From Novymonas esmeraldas (lineage: Eukaryota > Euglenozoa > Kinetoplastea > Trypanosomatida > Trypanosomatidae), in contig JAECZO010000104.1 in the NCBI GenBank assembly GCA_019188245.1, positions 1 through 64,000 on the forward strand: a DNA stretch of 64,000 nucleotides. The letters are read 5' to 3'. Within the stretch, counting starts at the first letter, position 1. Each line of letters opens with the position of its first letter. Below the pieces are notes generated by a model. It was not told where the DNA came from and ran no database searches. It saw nothing but the letters and a program-made list of their open reading frames with translations. Shown one piece after another: positions 34,494-44,200 of this stretch. The translations under genes were made by a program, and so were the position numbers.

Positions 34494-37400
34494 TCATGGG
34501 CGGCGCCGCACTGTGGCGACGGTGGTGTGTCCATCGAGGAAGCGACGTACATCCTCCACCACCGCGGCGACGCCGCCGTCGTGCGCGCCATCGCCGTCAT
34601 CGTCGTCGTCGTCCGCGATGTTGTCCAGTCGCACCTCTCGGAGCAGCCCCGCCACCGCAGACTCCTCTGCGGCGGTCACCGGCCCACCCCGCGTGTCCTC
34701 CAAGCGCGCCTGCCACCACGTCCAGAGGCGCACCAGCAGGTCTGCGTCGGTAAGCAGCGCGGCTGACAGGTGTTGTTGTTGCTGCTCGCGCTCTGCGTGA
34801 TACCAGTACGCCTGCCGCCGCTCTAGCTCCTCACGCGTCTCGGTGGTGTACAGTCGGCCGCAGCCGCCGATGCGCCACGCGCCGTCAGCCAGCAGCTGCA
34901 GCGCGGGTGGGATCACGGTCCACGCCGAGGGCGGCGTGTACCAGGCCGGGCTCAGCGGCGGAGACGCACCAGGCCGCCCGATGGCGCCGGTGTCGTGTGG
35001 GACGCCGCGAAGGCGCCGCCTCATGGGCGACGGGGTGCGAGGAGAGTAGAGCTCCAGCTGCGCCGGCGGTGCTGTGTGCTGCGTCGCCGAGGACGACGCG
35101 GCCGACGGAGAGCGAGGAGCAGCCCCCGTGCCGTGAGCAGCGGCGACGCCGGGTAAAGTCGCCTCGCGGCTGACCACACCCGCCCTCGCACTCGGCGCAC
35201 CAGCACTGCGGCCGGTGCTGCCGCCGCCGCCGCGGAGCCCAACACCAGCACGGGGCCGTCGGCTGTCGGCGGGCATAGGCCACACCGCGTCGGTGGGGCT
35301 GCCTCCCATCGCCGCCGCGCCGTCCACCTCCGCCACGTCGTCGAAGGTGAGCACTGTGGAAGACGGGCTGCCCTGCGTCGGCGTCGCCGCGGCCGCACCG
35401 AACCAGTGTACGCCCGCAGACCAGAGCGGCTGCACGCCGGTGCCGATGGAAGCGCCGAGGGGCGAGAGCGGCGTGGCAGCGGTGGGGGCGGAGGCGAGCG
35501 CGCCCACCGCCTGAGGCAGAGCGAGGGAGCTCACGGCCACCGGCGGCGGCAGCAGCGGCTCCGGCGTGAGGGGGGAGTGCAGCGCCGGCGCGCTCACGGT
35601 GTGCCACATTGCGGTGGCCTCCGTCGCCGGTCGAGCAGTGTGGCCATCGCGAGCGGCAGCGGCGACGCCAGCAGCGGCGGCGGGGCGAGACAGCCACGCC
35701 GGGGGGCGGTTGTGCCACAGCGTGGCTGTCGCAGGGGACGCTGGCCGCCGCGCCGGCGCCACCGTCGCGCCGACCACCGCCACAGCGGTGGCGCCGTCGT
35801 CGCCCCTCGGCCCGTTGCTGCGGTCTGCCACATCTCGCACGGACGACGGCGTCGTGTCCGATGTGATGCTCGCCACAGACACGTCGGCGCCGGCGTTACC
35901 GCCGCCCGTGACGGTGCTTGCGTTGGCGGTAGTCGTGCGGCTCACCGAGTGCTGGGTGGACTGATCGCTAATCATAGCGCTGTGCTGCACCTCCAGCGCC
36001 ACTCTGCGCAGCCGCACCAGCAGCCGGAGCTGATCCACGCGCAGCCCGCGCCAGAGACCTCGGGTGGTGCAGCTACGCAGCACCGCACACACGTGACGCT
36101 CCATCCACGCCTCGCAGACGGACTGCATCTCGCCGACGCGCCACCGCACCGCCGCACGCCAGTACGGCCACACATCGCGCGTCAACGCGAGAAGCCGCCA
36201 GAGGAGCTTCAGCATCGCCGTTGTGAGAGACGAGAGATCCATGTACAGGGCCAGCCACAGCAGCGCCGCGTAGTCGCCAGCCACGTGCGTCTGCAGCGTC
36301 TCCGGCTGCACATCCGCGAACCAGGCAGCACTGAACGGCGTCCGGCTGCCGCCCGCCGTTCGCGTCGACAGCTGGTGGAACAATGGGAGCACCCCGGTGT
36401 ACAGGTAGTGCAACAGCTGGCACACGCAGGAGTGCGAGAGGGTCGGCGCGGGCTCGGCTGTCACACCGATCAACTCGTCGTCGTCGTCGTCGTCCGCAGC
36501 CCGCGCCGGTGTGGGCATGTAAAACACGGGAAGGTAGCGGCACGAACGGCGCTCAATTGCAGCCGGTGGAGCAGCGGCCGCGGCGCGTGACGGGGGAGGG
36601 CGGCGGGAGAGGGCGGGGTCCGCGGTGGTGGCGGCGCCTGTCGAGTGTGTCTCCGCCTCGGCCGGCACGTCGGCGAGGCAGACATGCTCGTCTGGTGTGC
36701 TGCGGACGTACGGGCTGCCGGGGCTGCCGAGGAGGGCAGCGAAGTACGCACTGCTCTGCGCGAGCACAGACCGGTGCACCGGGAAGCACGTCACAACCTT
36801 CTGCGTGGCGCCGGTGGTGGTGGCCTCCTCCACGAGCGCCAGGACCGCGTCGGCGGAGGCGTCGTCGCCCCAGCTCGGCATCTCGCCAGCACAGCTTGTC
36901 ATTGCAGCGATCGTCGACGACGCCACCGAGGCGACGCCGCGAGGCACGACGAGCAGCACCGCCGTGTCCGCGACGGGCGGCGGCGGCCCTGATGGACGCA
37001 ACGGCAACGGCAACGGCGACGGCGACGGCGCGGAGGTGTCACGGACGGCAGCGGCGTCGGTCGGTGCCTCCCCGCCACGCGGCGTGGCGACATGCGGCAG
37101 TGCCAGCGGCGCCGGCCCAGCGGGGCCAGTTGTGGGCTGCGGAGACGCCGAGAGCGCGCCGTCGTGCACGCGCCGCACGCCACGGCTGCTGCTGCTGCTG
37201 CTGCGCCGCTCGTCGGCTGGCAAGGCAGCCGTGACGAGCCCGACGTTGGGGCACCTCGGCGACGGCGCCGGCGTTGCCGTGGCACGACTCGCACCGACCG
37301 CAATGGCGAGTGCGTTGGCGCCGTGGTTGGTGGTGAACCTCGACTGCGCGGAGGTGCTGACTGGCACGGTGAAGAGCGGCATTGTGTGTCGCCGCTGCTG

Positions 37401-38942
37401 TTGCGGATGCCACGTGTGGGTCGACGGCGGTGTTGCAGCGCGCGCGCGGCTGACCCGCGGCGCAACTTCGTCGTCGGTGTCGGCGGACGCGGGGCCGAGC
37501 GCCGGCGCCGGCGGCGGTGATGAGAGCGGGCGCAGCAGAGCTGGCTGAGGCCCCAGCGAGGGGCTGGTAGAGACAGCGGCGTGACTCGTGGCGGCGGTGG
37601 CGGCGCCGTCCTCGTGTATGTAGAACATCAGCGGCTGACGAGCACACGTGCGCGTGGCGACGGCGGCGGCGGCGGCGGCGGGGTCGGTCGTGTGTCCAAC
37701 CGCGAAGACGGGGAGCGGCGAGGGGGCGGGCGGGCGGCGATCTGTAGCCCAGTGCAGCAGCCCCGCCTCCTGCCGCGGCGACCACGCCACCGTACGACTG
37801 GCGAGGAGGGCGCAGCCCGGCGCACTCACAACAGCGTCGAGGCGCTGGGATCGTGACTGCGTGGGGTGCAGCCCCGCCGCGGCGCTGCCGCCGTCTTGGC
37901 TGAGGTCGGTGGCGCCGAGGGAGGCATCGGATGGCGCGCTGTCGTTGCCCGTCTCGTGGGGCGAGCGGACGCCGCTCAAGTACTCGGAGAGCGACACGCT
38001 GGAGCTCTGCCGCCCGTCGGCAGCGACGACGCCAACGACAGAGTCCACGGGCGCCCTCGCCCGCTTGGACCAGTGCGACTGACGCGCCGCTGCGGGCGAT
38101 GCGTGGTCGGCCGGCACGGTCGAGGACACCGCTGAGGCGAGCGCCGCGCGTGACGCGAACGTGGGCGACAGCGACAGTGGGAGCGCCACGACAGCGGCGG
38201 CGGCGGCGGCGGCTTGAGGAGACGGAGGCGATGCTGCAGCAGCGTTGGCCCTCTGCGGCGGCGAGCGCGACGGGTTGACCTGAAGCTGAGCGAGCGTGGT
38301 GGCGGCGCGGCACCGCTGGCGCACCTGCCCGAGTAAAGGAGCGCCACTGCACCACAGACGTGACGGCGGCGGCGGCGGCGTTGACGGGGGTGTTGAGCTT
38401 GCGGTGGTGTCGAGGGCGCAGCTGGGCGAGCGTGAATGAGACGTGACGAGGTGGTAGCTGCCTGGGGAAGCGGAGGAGGAGAGTGACGTCGCCGCCGTTG
38501 GTGTTCGTGTTGCTGTTGCTGCACCCGCTGAGAGCGGCTGTGGGAGCGGCGACGGTGACTCACACTCGGAGAGGTCACCGGTGCTGCGCAGCATCGGCGG
38601 CACGGCATGAGACCGCAGCAGCAGCGGCAGCGACCGCCGCGACGCTGCCGCCGCGCGCAGACGCGAGACGATGGACGCGGAGCCGCACTCGTCGCCGAGC
38701 GCCACTGTCGATGCCGATCGGCTGAGCTGCATGTCGTGCGCACCTCCGCCACAGATGCTGCCGCCTGCCTCTGCGAGCATGTACGACGGCGCCGTGGAGC
38801 AGTAGGCCGCGGTGGAGCCGGTGGTGGAGGGGAAGGAGGCACTCGCCATGGTGGGAGGCATGAGCGACGACGACAGCGGCGGCGGTGGAGGACGTGAACA
38901 CATCAGCGCCGCCGCGGCGCTGTGATTGACATCGTTGAACAT
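34494..38942 (-). CDS. Large BTB/POZ-like domain protein
   Basis: A 1482-residue, mostly disordered Ser/Ala/Pro/Thr-rich protein. Near residue 720 the sequence FPVHRSVLAQSSAYFAALL fits the first helices of a BTB/POZ domain (HRxVLAxxSxYFxxLL), and near 847 CVCQLLHYLYTGVL fits the conserved LLxYLYTG segment, so a BTB fold with an insert of about 100 residues is likely. The following helical stretch, about 880-990 (DYAALLWLALYMDLSSLTTAMLKLLW...), resembles the BACK-type region after many BTB domains. BTB proteins usually dimerise and often act as cullin-3 adaptors; no Kelch or MATH partner domain is visible. The C terminus has a Trp-rich helix (LLVRLWTWWQARL) and an Asp-run. The ATG at 38942 is preferred over the near upstream frame extension. 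The function is not known. Confidence 0.7.
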   Translation of the reverse strand: MFNDVNHSAAAALMCSRPPPPPLSSSLMPPTMASASFPSTTGSTAAYCSTAPSYMLAEAGGSICGGGAHDMQLSRSASTVALGDECGSASIVSRLRAAAASRRSLPLLLRSHAVPPMLRSTGDLSECESPSPLPQPLSAGAATATRTPTAATSLSSSASPGSYHLVTSHSRSPSCALDTTASSTPPSTPPPPPSRLWCSGAPLLGQVRQRCRAATTLAQLQVNPSRSPPQRANAAAASPPSPQAAAAAAAVVALPLSLSPTFASRAALASAVSSTVPADHASPAAARQSHWSKRARAPVDSVVGVVAADGRQSSSVSLSEYLSGVRSPHETGNDSAPSDASLGATDLSQDGGSAAAGLHPTQSRSQRLDAVVSAPGCALLASRTVAWSPRQEAGLLHWATDRRPPAPSPLPVFAVGHTTDPAAAAAAVATRTCARQPLMFYIHEDGAATAATSHAAVSTSPSLGPQPALLRPLSSPPPAPALGPASADTDDEVAPRVSRARAATPPSTHTWHPQQQRRHTMPLFTVPVSTSAQSRFTTNHGANALAIAVGASRATATPAPSPRCPNVGLVTAALPADERRSSSSSSRGVRRVHDGALSASPQPTTGPAGPAPLALPHVATPRGGEAPTDAAAVRDTSAPSPSPLPLPLRPSGPPPPVADTAVLLVVPRGVASVASSTIAAMTSCAGEMPSWGDDASADAVLALVEEATTTGATQKVVTCFPVHRSVLAQSSAYFAALLGSPGSPYVRSTPDEHVCLADVPAEAETHSTGAATTADPALSRRPPPSRAAAAAPPAAIERRSCRYLPVFYMPTPARAADDDDDDELIGVTAEPAPTLSHSCVCQLLHYLYTGVLPLFHQLSTRTAGGSRTPFSAAWFADVQPETLQTHVAGDYAALLWLALYMDLSSLTTAMLKLLWRLLALTRDVWPYWRAAVRWRVGEMQSVCEAWMERHVCAVLRSCTTRGLWRGLRVDQLRLLVRLRRVALEVQHSAMISDQSTQHSVSRTTTANASTVTGGGNAGADVSVASITSDTTPSSVRDVADRSNGPRGDDGATAVAVVGATVAPARRPASPATATLWHNRPPAWLSRPAAAAGVAAAARDGHTARPATEATAMWHTVSAPALHSPLTPEPLLPPPVAVSSLALPQAVGALASAPTAATPLSPLGASIGTGVQPLWSAGVHWFGAAAATPTQGSPSSTVLTFDDVAEVDGAAAMGGSPTDAVWPMPADSRRPRAGVGLRGGGGSTGRSAGAPSARAGVVSREATLPGVAAAHGTGAAPRSPSAASSSATQHTAPPAQLELYSPRTPSPMRRRLRGVPHDTGAIGRPGASPPLSPAWYTPPSAWTVIPPALQLLADGAWRIGGCGRLYTTETREELERRQAYWYHAEREQQQQHLSAALLTDADLLVRLWTWWQARLEDTRGGPVTAAEESAVAGLLREVRLDNIADDDDDDGDGAHDGGVAAVVEDVRRFLDGHTTVATVRRRP

Positions 38943-39112
38943 CGTCTGCCTCTCGTCTGCCTCTCCCGCCCTCCCCCACCACACACACACACACACCGAC
39001 GATCACACAGCGAGTGCGTGGCACCAGTGGGCACGCGGGCAACGAGTTAAAGAGGAGAGAGAGAGAGAGAAAGACAGAGGCTTGGAAGAGGGGAATGCTG
39101 ATGGGAGCGCAG

Positions 39113-39151
39113 GTGTGGTGTGGAGGGTGTGGAGGGTGTGGAGGGTGTGGC
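39113..39151. repeat. Nine-base tandem repeat
   Basis: About four copies of the unit GGTGTGGAG in a row. G-rich on the plus strand, thus C/A-rich in the transcript. No coding frame. Confidence 0.7.
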
Positions 39152-39698
39152 TCTGGCGGGCACGGCGGATGGGGTGGGGCGGCGAAGGGGGGTATGAGCT
39201 GCGGCGCACACGCACACGCACGACGAGACGACAGAGCACACCTATTGAATGCCAATGCAGGTGCAGCCGTGGTACGGGGGAACACAGGGAGTGAGTGGGG
39301 AGGGGTGACGCGCGGGTAGACAGGTCATCACGAGTGCGCGAGTGTTCATGTGTGTGTGTGTGTGCATCAGGGAACAGAAGCGGTGAGGAAGGAGGGAGCA
39401 CAGAAGTCGAGGAATAGCGGAGCGGTGGCACACACACGCAGCACATCGGGGGCACAGTTAGGCAGTGAGGGGGCCGCTCGCTGACACTGCGCACGTGTGC
39501 TTGTATCTGTGTCTGTCTGTGTGCACATACACAGTGCAGCCACGAGTGACGCAGGCGATGCACCGCGACCCACCACAGCCGCAGATGTACGACAGCAGCT
39601 CAGGTCGGAGAGGTCGGAAGGCGGAGTGGGTGAGACGAGGAAGAGCACATTTGGATACTCCCACACATGTACGCACAGTCACACACACAGTCACGCAG

Positions 39699-39700
<2 letters not shown>

Positions 39701-39752
<52 letters not shown>

Positions 39753-39792
39753 AAACACATTCACGCGCGCATCAAAAAAAAAAAAAAAAAAA
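39701..39792. repeat. Long CA repeat followed by A19 tract
   Basis: About 25 CA units at 39701-39751, then a short unique spacer and 19 consecutive A at 39774-39792. On the minus strand this reads as T19 then, further downstream, a GT repeat. The T19 could serve as a pyrimidine tract. Confidence 0.75.
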
Positions 39793-40365
39793 CAGATGCA
39801 CAACGACACTGGCACCCCCGACCCTCTGTTAGTGCAGAGAGAGAGCTTCTCCAGCCCACACACACACACGTGCGTTGGAGAGGTCCCTCTTTCTCCCTCT
39901 CCCTCAATACATGATTCATCGCTGCACCGCATGTTCATGGGAGAGCGAAGTCTGTGTGTACACACACGCACATTCACACACACACACACACACACACAAG
40001 CCTGGAGTGCGTTTGACGTGCTGGCCAACGAGGAGAAGTTGGAGGAGGAAGCAGTGGAGAAGGGAGGTGCAGATGGGGGGATGGAGGAGGAGGAGGGCGG
40101 GGCTTCTCTCTTGAGTCAAACCGACCTGATAAACACGGACCATGCGTACACACACACAAAGTGCATACATGTACATACCACACACACACACACACACACG
40201 CGTTCGTTGCCTCCCGCCTCTCGACCTCCACCACCACCGCACACCTCCGTCAACAACGTGTACTACGTGTTCTTTTTTTTTTTTTTGCGGAGTTTTTTTT
40301 TCTTTTCGTTTTTTTTTTCTTTTTGCGATTGCGCCGACGCTGACTTGAGCACGCAGACACAGACA

Positions 40366-40386
40366 GACACACACACACACAATAAG

Positions 40387-40417
<31 letters not shown>

Positions 40418-40500
40418 CACACACAATAAGACACGCACACACACACGCACACACACACACACACACACGGACGCAATAAGACACATACACACACAGAGAT
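40366..40500. repeat. Composite CA minisatellite with AATAAGACAC interruptions
   Basis: CA repeats are interrupted three times by AATAAGACAC, beginning at 40381, 40425 and 40475, giving a higher-order unit of about 44-50 bases. This suggests duplication of a larger block, not plain dinucleotide slippage. Confidence 0.7.
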
Positions 40501-41288
40501 CGAGTCTGTGTGTCTGTCTGTGTGTGTGTAAGAGTGGAAAAGAAGGAGAAAGACGACGAGGGACGACGCAGACGCGACGAGCACAGCGCTCAAGGAGAGA
40601 GAGAGAGACGACCATACACAAAGAGTGAGAGAGAGACACACACACACACAAAGAAGAAAAAAAAAAAAGGAAGACGAAGGAGTGAAGAACACAACAGGAC
40701 AGGAGGTAACAGGACATGAAGCCAAGACAGACATCAAGAAGAGTTCAAAGACACACACACACAACCGAACTCACAACACCCCTTCCCCCTTCCCCACCCC
40801 TGATGACACAAGAGAGGGCGTGGGTGAAAGACGAAGAAGAGGAGGCGAGTGTGTGTGTATGTGTATGTATGTGTATGTGTGTGTGTGCCACAGCCACACG
40901 GGGGGAGGGAGAGAGAGAGAGAAAGGAAAACTAAACATGTACATCCATTCATATGCAAAAGAGCGAGAGCTGCGCAGCGAGGAGGGAGGAACACACATAC
41001 ACACATACATACATACACTCGCGCACTACAACACTCACGATTTTTTGATTTTTGTTTAAAGAAGAAGAAAACGATGTGTTGAGAGAGGCACACTGGCACA
41101 CGCACACACACACACACACACAGACACATACAGATGTAAGTATGTGTATGTACACGGAGATGGTGGAGATGCAGTCGGGGGGGGAGGAGAGCAGAGGACA
41201 AAGTGTGCTCGTCGAGCCGCTCGCACGCGAGAAACATCAAGAGAGAGAGACAGAGCAGTGTGCTTGTCTCTCGTCCGACTCTGCGCCG

Positions 41289-44200
41289 TCAGTACTCGTC
41301 GCAGCGCTGGAGGAGCGCCTCCGGTCCTCGCATGATCTCCTCCACGACACGCCGCACCAATCCATCTTCATTCACCGTCCACTGCGCGGCCATGGGGCGC
41401 AGTGGACGCAGCAGCCGCCACGGGAGGGTGAAGGGGCGCTCCGCCGCGAGCTCGTCCACCTCGTCCTCCTCCGCGACCGGCGGCGCCGTCGCCGCCGCCG
41501 CCGCCGCGCTGTCCCCGTCCAGCCGCTCCGCATCGGTCTCCTCCCCCAGGCCCAGGAGCTCCTCCACCACCGCATCGAAGGTCTCCGGCGTGGGCAGCAT
41601 CTTCATCAGCCGCTGATGGTTCAGGTACGTCGCCGCCACCCACGAGTCAGGCATGTACGGCGCGAGCTGCTCCAAGAAGGGCAGGCACAGCTCCTCGAGG
41701 CTGATGAGCACGATGTCGCGGCCCAGTCCCCAGAGCGGCCGCATGAACGTCGGCGCGTCCGCCTCACCCACCTCCTCCACCGTCGGCGCCTGCGGCAGCC
41801 CGTCGAGGGTCGTCAACGACGGCCGAGTGGACACGTTCGCCGTCGTCATGGCGCTCGGCGGCGTCACGGCCGTTACGCGGCGCGATGGCGGGGGCGTGTC
41901 GGCGGCCGCAGCGGTGTTGAGGATGCCGTCCTCGCCGCTGCGCAGCAACGTTGCCTTGGTGGAGGCGTGCCCGACGCCCTGTCGCCATGACGGCTGCTCC
42001 GCGAGGAAGGCGGTGGCGAAGGACACGGCAGGCGGGGAGGCGTCGGTGGGCGAGGAGGAGAAGGGGGCCTCGGGACCGCGGGCGCTGGAGGGCCAGCCCG
42101 ACTCGGCGGGCTGCGCCGGCTCTGTCCGACCCAGCGCGCTCTCCAGCCGCCGCTCCTGCTCCTGCCTCTGCAGCCTCTGCAGTGCCTCGCACTCCCGCTC
42201 GCTCTGCCGGTACACCTCCGCCGTGTAGGCGATGTTGCCGCACAGGTACACCTCGTAGGGGCGGAAGAGGTACGCGAAGTCCACGAAGTGCAGCACCGCC
42301 TTGAGCAGGTCGGGCACGTGCGCATCCGTGATGTAGGCGCAGCAGCTGAGGCAGAAGTTGCCCAGCGTGGACGGGTTCTGCAGCCGCGCCGCACCGTCGG
42401 ACTGCGACACGGAGCGAGGCGGGTGGCGTGAGCAGTTGGACACGGAGAGCGACCGGTCGAAGCGGCCGCCGGCGCACAGACAGCCGTGGCGTCGCGCGTT
42501 CTCCTCCCCTATCCGCACAATGCTCTCCTTCAGGGTGAAGTGGTTGCGCTCATCTGATGCCATGAGGAGGTCAGCGAGCCTGTCGTACATCTGCGTCTCG
42601 CGGCTGGCCGTCCACTCGTGCGTGGCGGCCATGGCGGTCGCAGCGGCGGCGGCGGCGGCGGCGCCGTGCCACGGGGGGGTGACGTGAGGCGCGGGGAAGA
42701 AGCGCAGATCCGGCCGGCAGAGCAGCGCCATGACCAGCGCGACGGTGGCCCCCTGCTGCGGCGATGCGTAGCTGCACAGCATCGCGTACGGGTGCCGCAG
42801 CTGGGCAAGGAGGCGGTTGTCGGCGCCGGTGTGCGCCAGCTGCACCACCATCGCCGCGAGAAGGAACGTCATCACCTCCTCGTCGGAGAGCGCCGCGGCG
42901 GTGCTGCCCTCGCTCAGCCACTGGTGCGCCGCGATGACCACGTCGACGGCGTGCACCGGGTGGTGGAAGGGATTGCCGTCGCGGAAGAAGGACGCCGCCA
43001 CCTCAAGGAACGTCTTCAGCCGCTGCGTGTTCCATCCGAAGCGCCGCACAAACGCGTAGCGCAGGAAGACGTTCAGGCACACCGACACGTAGAAGACGCG
43101 GATGTCGGTGAAGCCGTACGCGTGCATGAGCGTCAGAACGTTCGTCGGCACCGACGCGTGGTCGATGCCCTCGATCAGGGGCACCCCGAGCTCCTCCAGA
43201 GCCTCGTGCGCGACGCTCTCCGTGACGCGCACCGGCGTGTGCCGGCAGTAGGACCGCAGGAACCTCGGGCCGTGACGGCTCTGCCCCCCGTAGGCGTCGT
43301 CCAGGACGAAGCTCGCCATCACGCCCTCCATCATGGGGTCGACGCCGCCGTTCATGGAGGAGCGGCTGAGGTGCAGCACCGACGTGCGGTGGCGGCGGAG
43401 GCCGAGCACGGCGTCGCCGCAGAGGGACGACACGCCGGCGGTGCGGCTGCTCGCGAGGCTCGGGAGGTCGTCCCGGAGAGAGAAGGACTCGCGGCCGACC
43501 ATGTTCAGCGCCGAGGCGCCGTGGCCGCCGCCGCAGCCGAGATGGCTGCTGGCGGTGGAGACGAAGCTCGTCGTGCGCCGCGGCGTCACCGACGTCGGGC
43601 GGGTGCGCTGCGCTGCCACGGCAGCGGAGGGAGAGAGGGAGACGTGCGAGAGCGACGTCGCCAGCGTCGCCCACGGCGACGACGCGCTTCCTGTGAGATG
43701 CGCCAAGACGAGCGGCGTGGTGGCGGAGGCGGCGGCGGCGCGCACCGCGGACACCGTGGATGCGGTGCCACGCACCGGCGAGCTGCTGTGGCCGTACTGC
43801 TCGCCCCCGCCCCACGTGCGCGGCGCCTGTGGCACGTCGATGCCGCCACCGCTGAAGAGCGATGAGTCGTGGTCCGACGTCAGCTCGCGCGCAGGCCGAC
43901 CGGACCCCTCCGCGGCCGCCGCGTCGATCTCAATGAGCGAGGCGCTGTCCTGCACGACGACGGCGGCGCACGGCGGCTCCACTACTCTGTCGGCGGCGGC
44001 CTCCGCTGCCGCCACGGACGAGCCGCTGCTCCACCGACGGTCGTGCGGCATGCGCTTCTGCTGGCCATCCCGCCCTGCGACCACGGCACACCTCGGCAAC
44101 TCCTGTGGAATGCTGTTGCTGCGTCTGCGCACGGGCACGGGGGCGGCGGCGGCGACAGCAGCAGCGCCGTCACCGTCGTTCGACACGATGGACAGGCCGC

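Larger units (their letters stand above)
38943..41288. other. Long repeat-rich intergenic spacer
   Basis: About 2.3 kb, no supportable gene. It contains a 9-base tandem repeat at 39113-39151, CA repeats at 39701-39751 followed by A19 at 39774-39792, CA repeats at 39974-39999 and 40178-40200, T-rich tracts at 40271-40322, a composite CA repeat with interspersed AATAAG at 40366-40500, GA runs near 40600-40635, an A12 run near 40656-40668 and CA repeats at 41100-41122. The 3' UTR of the PDE-like mRNA and the 5' leader of the BTB mRNA must lie here. Confidence 0.55.
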
